This document shows, piece after piece, positions 17,584-28,733 of a DNA stretch of 64,000 nucleotides. The stretch comes from Shewanella intestini (GTDB lineage: Bacteria > Pseudomonadota > Gammaproteobacteria > Enterobacterales > Shewanellaceae). The position numbers and the translations under genes were made by a program. The DNA is taken from assembly GCF_018221465.1 (NCBI RefSeq), contig NZ_JAAIKR010000001.1, forward strand, positions 1 to 64,000. Direction: 5' to 3'. Each line of letters begins with the position of its first letter. Position 1 is the stretch's first letter. The notes beneath the pieces are model-generated. The model saw only the letters and a program-made list of their open reading frames with translations. It did not search any database and was not told the origin of the DNA.

Positions 17584-18014
17584 ACTGATTGTCCTTATCA
17601 GTGAATAATTATTGTGTTTTTTCAATTAAACAGGTGTTTAGGTTAGTGTTATTTTGTGCTGCTGGTCAATGGTTTTCAGGCGTTGACGGTGCCAACTTCA
17701 TATAATGTGATGGCTTTTTCGAATGATTATTTAGCGTCAACGGCATATATTGTTGATGCGTTTGTTGTAATTTTGTTACTTTTGTTTGTTATCGGTGAGT
17801 AGGTTTAAGTTGCTGTTTTAAAAGACTTAAACTATCTTGTTATTTGCTTTTGTTGTAATTCAGTCTTCTTGGAAAGAATAAATTGATGGTTTTTACAACG
17901 TTATTGTTATAAAAATGTAACAGGTTGTAGTGTTTTCAACCTAGGATGAAGAACTTGAAAGGCTAGCTTGAGATTAGCTTTCAAAATGACATGGACAATA
18001 ACGAGAGCAAAATA
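17584..18014. other. Intergenic gap of 431 bases between divergent genes
   Basis: The gap separates the acyl-CoA ligase (minus) from the TonB-dependent receptor (plus). It is AT-rich and has several TTGTTAT-like stretches. I found no Fur box, no clear palindrome and no small gene. Confidence 0.5.
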
Positions 18015-20627
18015 ATGAAAATGAATAACACTCGCGCTTTTAGCCGCAACAGTATCAGCTTCGCCGTCTCGCTCGCATTAACGGGATCTCTTGCTAGCTT
18101 TTCTGCCAGCGCGGCAGATGATGTTACCGTCGATGACAATGTAGAAAAAATTGCCGTGGTAGGTTCACGTGCTGCGCCACGTTCAATTGGCGACTCTCCG
18201 GTACCGATTGATATCATTAGCGCAGAAGAAATGCGTAAGTCAGGTAATTCTGACATGCTAGAAATGTTAAAAGGTTCGGTGCCGTCTTTAAACGTTCATT
18301 CCAATCCTATTAGTGATGCCGCTTCATTAGTTAGGCCGGCTAACTTACGTGGTTTGTCTGCAGACTCTACTTTAGTTTTGCTTAACGGCAAACGTCGTCA
18401 TCGTTCGTCAGTGATTACCTTTTTAGGGGGCGGAATTAATGACGGTGCGCATGGGCCTGATATTTCTGTCATACCTAGTATTGCACTTAAACAAGTTGAA
18501 GTCTTACGTGACGGCGCAGCCGCTCAATATGGTTCAGATGCGATTGCTGGTGTCATTAACTTTGTCTTACGTGATGATATGCAAGGCGGCAGCATTGAAG
18601 TCAAAACCGGTCAATATTATGAGGGTGATGGCGATACTACAGAAGTTTCTGGTTATGTGGGCATGCCGTTAACACAAGATGGTTTTGCCAATTTTAGTTT
18701 CCAATATAAAAATGCTGATGCTACTAGCCGCAGTGTACAGCGACCGGATGCGGCAGATTTTGCCGTTGCGGGTTTACCTGTCGATAATCCTGCGCAAGTT
18801 TGGGGCTCACCTGAGATTAAAGATGATATCTCACTGTTTGCCAATATGGGCTTAGATCTTGACGACCATTCACAAGCCTACTTGTTTGGTAACTATTCTC
18901 AGCGTGATGTAAAAGGCGGTTTTTACTACCGTAATCCTCATACGCGTGGCGGGGTGTATTCAAATGATGGCGGGGCAACCTTGTTGGTTGGCGACTTAAC
19001 ACCAGGGCCTGTTGGGCAAGTTAATGAAGGGCTAGGTATGGGCGATGGCATTGACTGTCCTGTCATTAATATCACCTCAGATAACGTCACTACACAAGAT
19101 AACTACATTAATGGTGTGCAAAATAACCCTAACTGTTTTGCCTTTAATGAGATGATCCCGCAAGGATTTACCCCTAATTTTGGTGGTGAAATTACTGATG
19201 CTTCTCTCGTAGCAGGTACAAAGGGTGAGTTTCAACTCGATTGGCTTAAAGGTATTAGCTATGACTTTAGCGGTACGTTTGGTAGCAATGCGTCACGTTA
19301 CTTTATTTATCAAACCGTTAATGCGTCATTAGGCCCTGATACGCCACGTGATTTTAGCCCTGGTAAAGCCATTCAAACAGAATGGAGCTTAAATGCTGAT
19401 TTTGTTAAATATGTTGATTTTGATTTAGCCGATGATGTCAGTATTGCAGCTGGTTTAGAGTGGCATGACGAGACATATGAAGTGGTCGCAGGTGATGAAG
19501 CGTCGTTTAAAGTTGGGCCATTAACCTCACAAGGTTTCGGTATTGGTTCTAATGGTTTCCCTGGGTATCAACCGTCTGCAGCGGGTGAGTTTACTCGCCA
19601 AAACAAAGCTATTTATTTAGATACTAGCGTGCCATTTACTGATGATTTATTAGCAGAATTTGCCGTACGTTATGAAGATTATGATTCATTTGGCTCTACG
19701 ACCAATTATAAGGTTGCAGCTAACTGGAACATACTTGACGATGTGGCAGTTCGTGCCTCATATAACACCGGTTTTAGAGCGCCAACAGTTGGACAAAGTA
19801 ATGTCAGTAACGTGCAAACTAACCTTGAAGGTGGTGTACTTGTTGACTCAGCATTGCTGCCGCCAACAAACCCGATTTCACAACAATTGGGCGGCACAGA
19901 TTTAACGCCAGAAAAATCTTACAGTTATACCGTGGGTGCAGTGTATAGCTTTGATGATTTCTTTTTAACGCTTGATTATTACAATATTGAAGTGGAAGAC
20001 CGTATCTCACAATCGAAGAAAATTGCACTAACAGATGCGGATAAACAAACCTTAAAAGATGCAGGTGTACCCAATGTTGATGGTTTAGCGCAAGTGAGCT
20101 TCTTTACCAATGACTTTGATACCACAACGCAAGGCGTGGATGTCGTTGCAAACTATACTGCTGAACTATTAGCTGGTGATTCGGCATTCTCGTTGGCCTA
20201 TAACTGGAACGACACCACTGTTGATCGCTATTCTGATATTACAGGTGACTTTAAAGTTGCACGCTTAGAAGAAGATTTACCTCAACATCGTGCCACGTTC
20301 ACGTGGGGACAAACTTGGGACAGCATTGGCATGTTTACACGTTTGAATTACTTTGGTGAGTACCAAGGTGTTCATGTTGATTATGATGCAACTGCGATTA
20401 CTGCCAGTGCCTCTGTTACGGTAGATATGGAAATCAGTTACTTTATTAATGATGCATTCTCTGTGTCTATTGGGGCGCAAAACTTGTTTGACCAAGAAGC
20501 TGAGAAGTTAGCTTTTGAAGATCAAACGGGTATTCCTAATAACAACTGGGGCGGCCAATACTATGAAACCTCTCCTTATGGGTTTAATGGCGGTTACTAT
20601 TACGGTAAGGTGAGTTATACGTTTTAA
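18015..20627 (+). CDS. TonB-dependent receptor of unknown ligand
   Basis: The 870-residue outer-membrane receptor is read from the ATG at 18015, eight codons inside the open frame. This ATG follows GAGAG and begins a normal signal peptide ending near FSASAADD. The TonB-box-like VEKIAVVGSR is followed by a plug with NLRGLSADSTLVLLNGKRR and VEVLRDGAAAQYGSDAIAGVINFV, then a beta-barrel ending in YGKVSYTF. The plug is intact and the receptor should be functional. The neighbours give no ligand clue: no Fur box, siderophore gene or regulator is adjacent. Confidence 0.85.
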   Translation: MKMNNTRAFSRNSISFAVSLALTGSLASFSASAADDVTVDDNVEKIAVVGSRAAPRSIGDSPVPIDIISAEEMRKSGNSDMLEMLKGSVPSLNVHSNPISDAASLVRPANLRGLSADSTLVLLNGKRRHRSSVITFLGGGINDGAHGPDISVIPSIALKQVEVLRDGAAAQYGSDAIAGVINFVLRDDMQGGSIEVKTGQYYEGDGDTTEVSGYVGMPLTQDGFANFSFQYKNADATSRSVQRPDAADFAVAGLPVDNPAQVWGSPEIKDDISLFANMGLDLDDHSQAYLFGNYSQRDVKGGFYYRNPHTRGGVYSNDGGATLLVGDLTPGPVGQVNEGLGMGDGIDCPVINITSDNVTTQDNYINGVQNNPNCFAFNEMIPQGFTPNFGGEITDASLVAGTKGEFQLDWLKGISYDFSGTFGSNASRYFIYQTVNASLGPDTPRDFSPGKAIQTEWSLNADFVKYVDFDLADDVSIAAGLEWHDETYEVVAGDEASFKVGPLTSQGFGIGSNGFPGYQPSAAGEFTRQNKAIYLDTSVPFTDDLLAEFAVRYEDYDSFGSTTNYKVAANWNILDDVAVRASYNTGFRAPTVGQSNVSNVQTNLEGGVLVDSALLPPTNPISQQLGGTDLTPEKSYSYTVGAVYSFDDFFLTLDYYNIEVEDRISQSKKIALTDADKQTLKDAGVPNVDGLAQVSFFTNDFDTTTQGVDVVANYTAELLAGDSAFSLAYNWNDTTVDRYSDITGDFKVARLEEDLPQHRATFTWGQTWDSIGMFTRLNYFGEYQGVHVDYDATAITASASVTVDMEISYFINDAFSVSIGAQNLFDQEAEKLAFEDQTGIPNNNWGGQYYETSPYGFNGGYYYGKVSYTF

Positions 20628-20725
20628 CCTATTGAGCAATAATGCCAAAAATCTATTAGGTTAATGCAAAGTAAGCCTAACCAAGATTTAGCAGTTATTG
20701 CTTTGATTAACATCGTTAAAATAAA

Positions 20726-20758
20726 ATGCCGCTAACAAAATGTTAGCGGCATTTTTAT
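20726..20758. terminator. Bidirectional terminator
   Basis: ATGCCGCTAAC and GTTAGCGGCAT form an 11-bp perfect stem with a 5-base loop and a T-run, between the receptor and the convergent thioredoxin gene. Confidence 0.85.
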
Positions 20759-20811
20759 AAGTTTTTTTGCAGTTTGTCATTAGGCAAGTGGTTAATATGC
20801 TTGCAGGTGAA

Positions 20812-21345
20812 TTAACGCGATACAGCGTTAATTGCGTCATACACATGCGTCATTTCAAGTTGCTGCGGTAATTTAATTCCTTTAGGGCGAGCTGGGCCAT
20901 AAATCATATTAAAAGGCGTACCGTAACCTTGTTCAGACTGTAAATATTGCTCAACTAATGCATTGGGCTGGCTCAAGTCGCCACGCATAAGGACAATATT
21001 GTCGGCTGATAAAGCATCTACAATGGGTTCTCGATGCCAAACATTAGCTTCATTGGTGCGACAAGGAAGACACCAGTCGGCTTTAATATCGACCACGACA
21101 GTATAACCTTGGGCAACTAATGGCTGGATTTGCTCTGGGGAGAGTGATTGCCATGTTTGTTGTTGGTATGCGCTATAATCTTCACCGTTTTTCACAAAAG
21201 CCACAATTGCGGCCATACATAGCGCAAAGAAACTCAGCAAAATAATCACCGCAAAAGGGATTTTCTTGCCTTTTAGTTTGGCGATGATTAAGCCTGCTAT
21301 GGCGATAAAAAGTAAAATCAGCAGTAAAGTCGGTACAATTGTCAT
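20812..21345 (-). CDS. Membrane-anchored thioredoxin-like protein
   Basis: The 177-residue protein has two N-terminal membrane helices (about residues 4-23 and 30-52) and a thioredoxin-fold domain. The redox motif is CLPC in VDIKADWCLPCRTNE (Cys at about residues 96 and 99). The domain most resembles the C-terminal thioredoxin domain of DsbD, here without the electron-carrying membrane domain. It should face the periplasm and take part in disulfide reduction or exchange (inference). The gene is divergent from a LysE-type exporter. Confidence 0.7.
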   Translation of the reverse strand: MTIVPTLLLILLFIAIAGLIIAKLKGKKIPFAVIILLSFFALCMAAIVAFVKNGEDYSAYQQQTWQSLSPEQIQPLVAQGYTVVVDIKADWCLPCRTNEANVWHREPIVDALSADNIVLMRGDLSQPNALVEQYLQSEQGYGTPFNMIYGPARPKGIKLPQQLEMTHVYDAINAVSR

Positions 21346-21462
21346 GATATTTTAGCGTAATTTTGTTTGGCAAGTTTTAACATAATTTAGCATAGACTGA
21401 CTTAAGTTGTTGTTAATAGAATATTTACAAACCGTAATAATGGTAGTTAGCAAAGAGGCTGT

Positions 21463-22086
21463 ATGAGTTTTAGTGTTTGGTTGGGGTTATTTACTATTTG
21501 TTGTTTAGGGGCTATGTCACCAGGGCCGAGTTTAGCAATGGTGGTTAGATATACCGTCAATGGTAGCCGTTTACATGGCATTGTTTGCGCGTGGGCTCAC
21601 TCTATTGGCATTGGTGTGTATGCGCTAATTACTCTGCTTGGGTTAGCTGCGGTACTAAAAAGCTCACCTTTGGTGTTCAATTCTATTGCAATTATAGGTG
21701 CGTTATATCTTGCGTGGATGGGGGTTAATGCACTTAAATCAACCTCAAAGAACGCATTAATTGTGTCAGATAAACCCAGCCATTTAAGCTTGTGGCAGGC
21801 TGCGCGAGATGGGATTGCTATCTCGTTATTTAACCCTAAAATCTTATTGTTCTTTTTAGCGTTATTTTCTCAATTTGTGGCAGTAGCTGACTCAATGTCA
21901 GCGCACGCGTTGGTCGTGTTAACACCACTATTTGTTGATGGTTTATGGTATAGCTTTATCGCTTTGGTACTCTCTCACGGTGCTGTGCTGCCCAAACTAC
22001 AGGCCAATGCAACTATGATTGATAAGTTATCTGGTGTGGTGCTGATTTTATTGTCGTTACGGGTAATTTATGGTGTGGTGAGTTAA
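21463..22086 (+). CDS. LysE/RhtB-family amino acid exporter
   Basis: The 207-residue inner-membrane protein has about six helices and the family signature GAMSPGPSLAMVVRYTVNGSR near residues 15-36 (key residues P-G-P). LysE/RhtB proteins export amino acids or related metabolites by proton exchange. The substrate is not predictable. GAGG lies before the ATG. It is a single-gene unit with a terminator behind it. Confidence 0.75.
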   Translation: MSFSVWLGLFTICCLGAMSPGPSLAMVVRYTVNGSRLHGIVCAWAHSIGIGVYALITLLGLAAVLKSSPLVFNSIAIIGALYLAWMGVNALKSTSKNALIVSDKPSHLSLWQAARDGIAISLFNPKILLFFLALFSQFVAVADSMSAHALVVLTPLFVDGLWYSFIALVLSHGAVLPKLQANATMIDKLSGVVLILLSLRVIYGVVS

Positions 22087-22098
22087 TTTTATAGTATT

Positions 22099-22129
22099 AA
22101 AAAAGCCATCATTTTTGATGGCTTTTTTG
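22099..22129. terminator. Bidirectional terminator
   Basis: AAAAAGCCATCA and TGATGGCTTTTT form a compact stem between the exporter and the convergent DUF3144 gene. Confidence 0.85.
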
Positions 22130-22149
22130 AGTATTAGCTTGAATAAGGG

Positions 22150-22476
22150 TTATTTTTCAACGGTAAACGTTTCAACACCATTATCTGATTTTTCTTCTTC
22201 ACGTTTCGCTCCTGGTGGGTAAGCGATATGATCTTTTAAGTTTTCATCAAGCATTTCTTTATATTCGTTTGAGAACCATTCTAATGCGTTGTCTTTTTCT
22301 GCGGCTAAATCTGTTGATTTGATTGCAGCTTCAAATGCGTTAAATCGTGAAGCAGCGTAGCGCATACCTGTACCGACTTTACCGATGTCATTTTCTTGTT
22401 GGCTCAGCTGATTTGCGAGGGCAATAAATTGATCAGCAATTTGATAAATGGTTAATCCTTTTTTCTCTTCAGACAT
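22150..22476 (-). CDS. DUF3144 family protein
   Basis: This 108-residue, mainly helical, acidic soluble protein has the DUF3144 pattern (YQIADQFIALANQ, then MRYAASRFNAFEA and DNALEWFSNEYKEML). Function is unknown for the family. GAAGAG precedes the ATG. No partner genes are apparent. Confidence 0.75.
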   Translation of the reverse strand: MSEEKKGLTIYQIADQFIALANQLSQQENDIGKVGTGMRYAASRFNAFEAAIKSTDLAAEKDNALEWFSNEYKEMLDENLKDHIAYPPGAKREEEKSDNGVETFTVEK

Positions 22477-22545
22477 GAACTCTTCTCATTGTGATTACAA
22501 AACTGATACTGAGTGTACCTATTTTAGCGATGGAAAACAGGCTAA

Positions 22546-23088
22546 TTAATTATTTGGCTCAGAATCTGTGATCACTTGACCATTCTGAGAATTATAATAA
22601 ATCGATAAGGTAGCAAGTGGGTTGAAGAAATAGCGGCATTGATCTGCATTAATGTAGGTGGCACGGTAAAGTGACACATCCGGATCGCTGCTCGTGGAAA
22701 CAGATGGTGCATCTTGTAAAATTGTGTTCCATACCGAGATACAATCGTTGGTATTATTAAGCCGCGGCGACGCTTCAAAAGGAGGGTAGTTTTGTGCAGG
22801 ATAACCCCACTCATTGATATCAAGCTGACCTTGCGTGCCAGCATTTTCATAAATTTGTAGATTGTCAGCAGGACCTGAATTGCCTAAGGTCGCCCATTTA
22901 ATATTAGCTAAGCCAATGCCGCTTGAAAATGCCCCGCCAGTACCTTGCACGGTTGAAACATGTGCATCTTGTCTCAAATCTAATAGTTTGGGTAAGGCAA
23001 CAACAGCCATAATCGCTAAAATAATGATGACGACGACCAGCTCGATTAACGTAAAACCGTGATGTTTGAATGCTATTTGTTTCAACAT
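22546..23088 (-). CDS. Orphan type IV prepilin-like protein (MSHA type)
   Basis: The 180-residue prepilin has a short basic leader and the processing site HHG|FTLIELVVVIIILAIMA (key residues Gly11, Phe+1, Glu+5). The mature N-terminal helix anchors the protein in the membrane and packs in the filament. The adjoining PKLLDLRQDAHVSTVQGTGGAF resembles MSHA pilins. Two Cys residues in the C-terminal third could form the usual pilin disulfide loop. No other pilus gene lies nearby, so it would rely on an assembly machine encoded elsewhere. The ATG has a weak ribosome-binding site. Confidence 0.8.
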   Translation of the reverse strand: MLKQIAFKHHGFTLIELVVVIIILAIMAVVALPKLLDLRQDAHVSTVQGTGGAFSSGIGLANIKWATLGNSGPADNLQIYENAGTQGQLDINEWGYPAQNYPPFEASPRLNNTNDCISVWNTILQDAPSVSTSSDPDVSLYRATYINADQCRYFFNPLATLSIYYNSQNGQVITDSEPNN

Positions 23089-23223
23089 AATGCGATGCCC
23101 TTAATATATAATCTAGCTGCCTGAAACCAGTATATTTAACCACTTACAATATATCTGTTACTGAAATGTTAATTTAAATAAATCTATTTTGCGAGCTTGG
23201 CAATTTTTTTTTGGAGTCTATTG

Positions 23224-23898
23224 ATGCAAAGTTGGGATGAGTTGATCAAACAGCAGCAATCTGAAGCTTATTTTGAGCAATTGCAACAAGCGATCGATTT
23301 ACGTCGTGAGCAAGGTGTGACGATTTTTCCTGCCAAGGAGTCGGTGTTTAATGCATTTGGGCTTACCCCTCTTAAAGCCGTTAAGGTGGTTATTTTAGGG
23401 CAAGATCCTTATCACGGTGTAGGGCAAGCACATGGGTTGAGTTTTTCGGTATTAAAAGGAGTTAAAACACCTCCTTCTTTGGTGAATATCTATAAGGAAT
23501 TAACCCAAGACCCGGATGTGAACTTTGTTATGCCGCAACATGGAGAGTTAACTTCATGGGCGAACCAAGGTGTCTTGCTGCTTAATACTGTGCTGACAGT
23601 GGAACAAGGTAATGCGCATTCTCATGCCAAACTTGGCTGGGAAACATTTACAGATAATGTGCTTAACACCCTGAATCAACAAACTCGGCCCATTGTGTTT
23701 ATATTATGGGGAGCACATGCAATGAAAAAGGGTAAACATATCGATAAACGGCGTCATTGTGTACTCTGTGGTCCGCATCCGTCACCATTATCTGCTTATC
23801 GGGGCTTTTTTGGGTGCGGTCACTTCTCTAAAGCTAATGCATTTTTAAAACAGCAACAAATGACTGAGATAAATTGGCAGCTACCGTTAGAGCAGTGA
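23224..23898 (+). CDS. ung: Uracil-DNA glycosylase
   Basis: Ung removes uracil from DNA to start base-excision repair. The 224-residue protein carries the water-activating motif GQDPYHG (Asp61), the uracil-recognition region and the DNA-intercalation loop [18 protein letters not shown] near residues 183-200. Length matches E. coli Ung. The ATG at 23224 has GGAG upstream and is chosen over a longer frame from 23197 that reads through a nine-T run. Confidence 0.95.
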   Translation: MQSWDELIKQQQSEAYFEQLQQAIDLRREQGVTIFPAKESVFNAFGLTPLKAVKVVILGQDPYHGVGQAHGLSFSVLKGVKTPPSLVNIYKELTQDPDVNFVMPQHGELTSWANQGVLLLNTVLTVEQGNAHSHAKLGWETFTDNVLNTLNQQTRPIVFILWGAHAMKKGKHIDKRRHCVLCGPHPSPLSAYRGFFGCGHFSKANAFLKQQQMTEINWQLPLEQ

Positions 23899-24020
23899 TA
23901 TTGCAAAGATGCAATGGAGCAACAATGCGCCTTAATATTGGTGGGTTAACTGCAACTAAAGCGAGTTATCGTTTGCAGTACAATGCGTTAACGCAGTAGG
24001 TTATGACGTTGAATATAAAA

Positions 24021-24053
24021 TAAAAAACACCTTATAAATAAGGTGTTTTTTAT
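24021..24053. terminator. Bidirectional terminator
   Basis: AAAAAACACCTTA and TAAGGTGTTTTTT form a stem with T-runs on both strands between ung and the convergent ispB. Confidence 0.85.
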
Positions 24054-24107
24054 TGCGTAAATATTTTGCTGTGACAACAGGCTTAATTGTTTGTTGCCAC
24101 GTTTAGA

Positions 24108-25079
24108 TTAGTTATTACGTCTAACTGATAATTTAGCTAACGAAATTAATGCTTCTTTGTAGTCGTTATCAGGAATAACACAGAGGGCATCAATGGCTTT
24201 TTGGGCTTCTTGTTCCGCTTTTTGTTCGGTGTATTTAAGTGCACCCGATTCATTCAACGCCGTTACGATCTCATCGATCGCTTGCGTGCCATCACCTTTC
24301 TCAATTGCTTGTTTGATCAATTGAGCGGCTTGTGGCGTGCCGTGTTTCATGGCGTAAATCAAAGGCAATGTTGGTTTGCCTTCAGCTAGATCGTCACCAA
24401 TATTTTTACCTAACTCTTCGCTGTCTGCTGTGTAATCAAGTAAGTCGTCAGTTAATTGGAAAGCCGTGCCTAGATATTTACCGTAATCACCTAATGCTTG
24501 TTGCACTTGTTTTGATGAATCACTTAGCGCACCTGCAAGTAAGGTTGCTGCCTCAAAAAGTTTGGCTGTTTTGCAGTAAATAACCCGCATGTAGCTTTCT
24601 TCTGTGGTGTCAGGGTCGTTGCAATTCATTAATTGCAATACTTCACCTTCAGCAAGTACGTTGGTTGCATCAGCAAGCACATTGAGTACGTACATGCTAT
24701 CGAGCTCGGTCATCATTTGGAAAGAACGAGTATATAAAAAGTCACCGACAAGCACGCTGGCACCATTACCAAACATGGCATTGGCTGTTTCGCGGCCACG
24801 ACGTAATGTTGATTCGTCTACAACGTCATCATGTAATAAAGAGGCGGTATGGATAAACTCAATGATCGCTGCAAGCTTTACATGGCGATCGCCTTGATAA
24901 TCGATCGCGCGTGCTGCTAAAACAGACAATAATGGGCGTAAACGTTTGCCACCGGCATTAATGATGTAAAAACCTAACTGATTAATAAGCGCGACATCAG
25001 ATTCAAGTTGTTTATAAATTAGCTGATTGACGGCTTGCATATCATTGTCAGCCAGCTGACGAATGGCGTTTAAGTCCAT
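24108..25079 (-). CDS. ispB: Octaprenyl diphosphate synthase
   Basis: IspB elongates farnesyl diphosphate with isopentenyl diphosphate to make the side chain of ubiquinone and menaquinone. The 323-residue enzyme has both aspartate-rich motifs: DDVVDE near residue 84 and DDLLDY near residue 211. The start ATG at 25079 (MDLNAIRQLADND) matches the family N-terminus. The frame is open 22 codons upstream without support. It is divergent from rplU, as in E. coli. Confidence 0.93.
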   Translation of the reverse strand: MDLNAIRQLADNDMQAVNQLIYKQLESDVALINQLGFYIINAGGKRLRPLLSVLAARAIDYQGDRHVKLAAIIEFIHTASLLHDDVVDESTLRRGRETANAMFGNGASVLVGDFLYTRSFQMMTELDSMYVLNVLADATNVLAEGEVLQLMNCNDPDTTEESYMRVIYCKTAKLFEAATLLAGALSDSSKQVQQALGDYGKYLGTAFQLTDDLLDYTADSEELGKNIGDDLAEGKPTLPLIYAMKHGTPQAAQLIKQAIEKGDGTQAIDEIVTALNESGALKYTEQKAEQEAQKAIDALCVIPDNDYKEALISLAKLSVRRNN

Positions 25080-25499
25080 AATAATCTCTGTTATCGGGTA
25101 AAAAGCAACCCAGGTAAAATTGTAAATTTTGTCTCTGGCTATCATACAAGAAAATCATTCATTTCTACAAAAGACAAAGTGAACAATCTACGTTAAAATG
25201 CCAAAAAATCTTGTGGTTCTATGTGAAATTAACACGCGTTTTATAAAGCCATTTCGATATTAGCATATTGATATGACTAACAGACTTAAAACGGCGTCAA
25301 TGTTACCTAATTTTTGGTAGTCATGCAGCATCAGTAAAATAAACTGTGTGATGGTTAGGTTATTTTGATTGAATGTCATTTAACACTTGCCAGACTTAAA
25401 AACATCGCGTAGAATCCGCGCCCATTGTCATTAAAAGTTTTTTAGCACCTAACTCCTAAAAATTGGATTAGCGTGTTAGTCATTTGGAGTAAAATAGCT
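25080..25499. other. Divergent ispB/rplU control region
   Basis: This 420-base gap holds a strong sigma-70 promoter for rplU at 25387-25415, followed by an 85-base leader. No small gene was seen, and I could not place the ispB promoter. Confidence 0.6.
25387..25415 (+). promoter_or_regulatory. Sigma-70 promoter of rplU-rpmA
   Basis: TTGCCA and TAGAAT are separated by exactly 17 bases and a GC-rich start region follows. This is the best vegetative promoter I can see in the window, as expected for ribosomal protein genes. Confidence 0.75.
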
Positions 25500-25811
25500 A
25501 TGTACGCTGTTTTTCAAAGTGGCGGTAAGCAACATCGCGTTGCCGAAGGTCATACAGTACGTTTAGAAAAAATTGAAGTTGCTACCGGTGAAACTATTGA
25601 GTTTGACCAAGTTCTATTGGTTGCTGACGGTGAAAATGTTCACGTTGGTGCGCCATTAGTTGCAGGTGGTAAAGTTGTTGCTGAAGTGGTTAGCCACGGT
25701 CGCGGCGAAAAAGTAACTATTCAAAAGTTCAATCGTCGTAAGCATCACGAAAAGAAAATGGGCCACCGTCAGTGGTTCACTGAAGTTAAAATCACTGCGA
25801 TTAGCGCATAA
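25500..25811 (+). CDS. rplU: 50S ribosomal protein L21
   Basis: L21 binds 23S rRNA in the large subunit. The 103-residue protein starts [14 protein letters not shown] and ends with the family's [13 protein letters not shown] region. GGAG precedes the ATG at 25500, and upstream in-frame codons are ignored. rpmA follows after 16 bases and obg after that, the conserved rplU-rpmA-obg order. Confidence 0.97.
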   Translation: MYAVFQSGGKQHRVAEGHTVRLEKIEVATGETIEFDQVLLVADGENVHVGAPLVAGGKVVAEVVSHGRGEKVTIQKFNRRKHHEKKMGHRQWFTEVKITAISA

Positions 25812-25824
25812 TTTAGGAGTCTAA

Positions 25825-26082
<258 letters not shown>

Positions 26083-26102
26083 TTTTTTACTAAGCAAGTT
26101 TT

Positions 26103-26133
26103 AAAAACCCCGCCTACATGGTGGGGTTTTTGT
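26103..26133 (+). terminator. Terminator behind rpmA
   Basis: AAAACCCCGCC and GGTGGGGTTTT form a GC-rich stem followed by T-rich sequence. obg then has its own promoter. Confidence 0.8.
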
Positions 26134-26246
26134 ATTTAATAACGGTATTAAAACCGGATAGCGTAATATTTTCAGTTGGTTGCAGTTAGCGTTTTCATAG
26201 TGAGTTTATCTTTTACGCTTCCCTGCAAAACCCTAGGATTTGGGGT

Positions 26247-26252
26247 TATAAT
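26247..26252 (+). promoter_or_regulatory. -10 element of the obg promoter
   Basis: A perfect TATAAT lies 29 bases before the obg ATG. The -35 region is weak (TGCAAA at 17 bases). It is placed as expected after the rpmA terminator. Confidence 0.5.
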
Positions 26253-26262
26253 GACAGATTAA

Positions 26263-27450
<1,188 letters not shown>

Positions 27451-27476
27451 TTCAAACTGACCTGATTGGAAAAATC

Positions 27477-28235
27477 GTGTACGCCGAAAGTCAAAATGAT
27501 ATTACGCGTTTAGTCGTGCAATGTGCACAGCTATTATTAGCCTATGGTGCTGAGTCTGAACTGGTTGAAGATATTAGTCAGCGCCTAGGTAAAGCCCTCG
27601 GTCTTGCCAGTATAGAAATATCTATTTCTTCCAATTCGCTCGTGTTAACCAGTTTGGTGCACGGGCGATGTATTACTACCACCCGTAGAATTCGTGCTCA
27701 CGGTATTAATATGATGGTGGTGTGTGAATTACAACGGATTTGTTTGCTCGCCGAAAAAGGCATTTATGGTGTCAATGAAGTCCGTCGCCGATTATCCCGT
27801 GTAGAACCCCGTAGTTACCCTGCCAAAGCTGTTATTCCCATGATTGGGTTATCTTGTGCAAGTTTTTGTCACTTACTAGGTGGTGATGTCATGGCTTGCA
27901 TGTTAACCCTTTTAGCCTCGACAATTGGTATGTCTGTGCGTTTATTTATCGCGAAACATCATTTCAATTTATTGGTTAATTTTTCTATTACCGCATTTTG
28001 TATCAATATCGTTGCCCAGCTTGGTTATATTTACCCGATAACTGACACGCCGCAAACTGCGATGGCCGCCAGTGTGTTGTTATTAGTCCCGGGTTTTCCG
28101 TTAATTAATGCGATTTCTGATATGGTCAAAGGTCATATGAGTGTCGGCATTGCACGCTGGGGGCAAGCGAGTTTACTGACATTAGCTTCAGTCATTGGTA
28201 TCACGATTGCTATGCAAATTGGGGGAATATTTTGA
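27477..28235 (+). CDS. yjjP: Threonine/serine exporter family protein, ThrE N-terminal half (YjjP-like)
   Basis: The 252-residue protein matches the DUF1212/ThrE N-terminal part: a soluble N-terminal third (GAESELVEDISQRLGKALG, then SLVHGRCITTTRRIRAHGINM) followed by about five membrane helices. In E. coli the YjjP-YjjB pair forms a split ThrE-type exporter implicated in succinate export. The start is GTG at 27477. It overlaps yjjB by four bases, so the two halves should be made together. Confidence 0.8.
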   Translation: MYAESQNDITRLVVQCAQLLLAYGAESELVEDISQRLGKALGLASIEISISSNSLVLTSLVHGRCITTTRRIRAHGINMMVVCELQRICLLAEKGIYGVNEVRRRLSRVEPRSYPAKAVIPMIGLSCASFCHLLGGDVMACMLTLLASTIGMSVRLFIAKHHFNLLVNFSITAFCINIVAQLGYIYPITDTPQTAMAASVLLLVPGFPLINAISDMVKGHMSVGIARWGQASLLTLASVIGITIAMQIGGIF

Positions 28236-28705
28236 CCGACTCGATCATTTTCTTAGTCTTGCATGATGCGCTATTTTCTGCGATACCAGCTGTTGGTTTT
28301 GCAATGGTGTTTAATGTCCCTAAACGGTTTTTACCTTACTGTGCCTTAGCTGGTGCAATGGGGCACAGCACACGAACTTTTTTAATGCATTTTAATATGC
28401 CAATCGAGTGGGCCACATTTGCCGCAGCTGCAGTTGTTGGCTTTGTCACAATTCATTTTGCAAAAAAACATTTAGCGCCGCCGCTTATGTATGCCGTTGC
28501 CGCGATTATTCCTATGGTGCCTGGTACATACGCATTCAACACGGTTATTGCCCTTATTCAACTAACTGCAGCAAATGAAATTAATCCTGAAATAAGCGCT
28601 CATATGACTTTAAACGCTTTGAAAACGGTGTTTATTTTAGGTGCATTAGCCGTTGGTTTAGCCCTGCCTAGCTTATTATTTTATCGAAACCGTAACATCC
28701 TCTAA
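28232..28705 (+). CDS. yjjB: Threonine/serine exporter family protein, C-terminal half (YjjB-like)
   Basis: This 157-residue membrane protein with about four helices carries the family segment PLMYAVAAIIPMVPGTYAF. It is the second half of a split ThrE-type exporter. The start is TTG at 28232 inside the yjjP stop (TTGA overlap), with GGGGGA upstream. The next in-frame ATG lies inside a helix, which supports the TTG. Confidence 0.8.
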   Translation: MTDSIIFLVLHDALFSAIPAVGFAMVFNVPKRFLPYCALAGAMGHSTRTFLMHFNMPIEWATFAAAAVVGFVTIHFAKKHLAPPLMYAVAAIIPMVPGTYAFNTVIALIQLTAANEINPEISAHMTLNALKTVFILGALAVGLALPSLLFYRNRNIL

Positions 28706-28733
28706 CCCTTCTAATTCATGTAAAGGATTGAAC

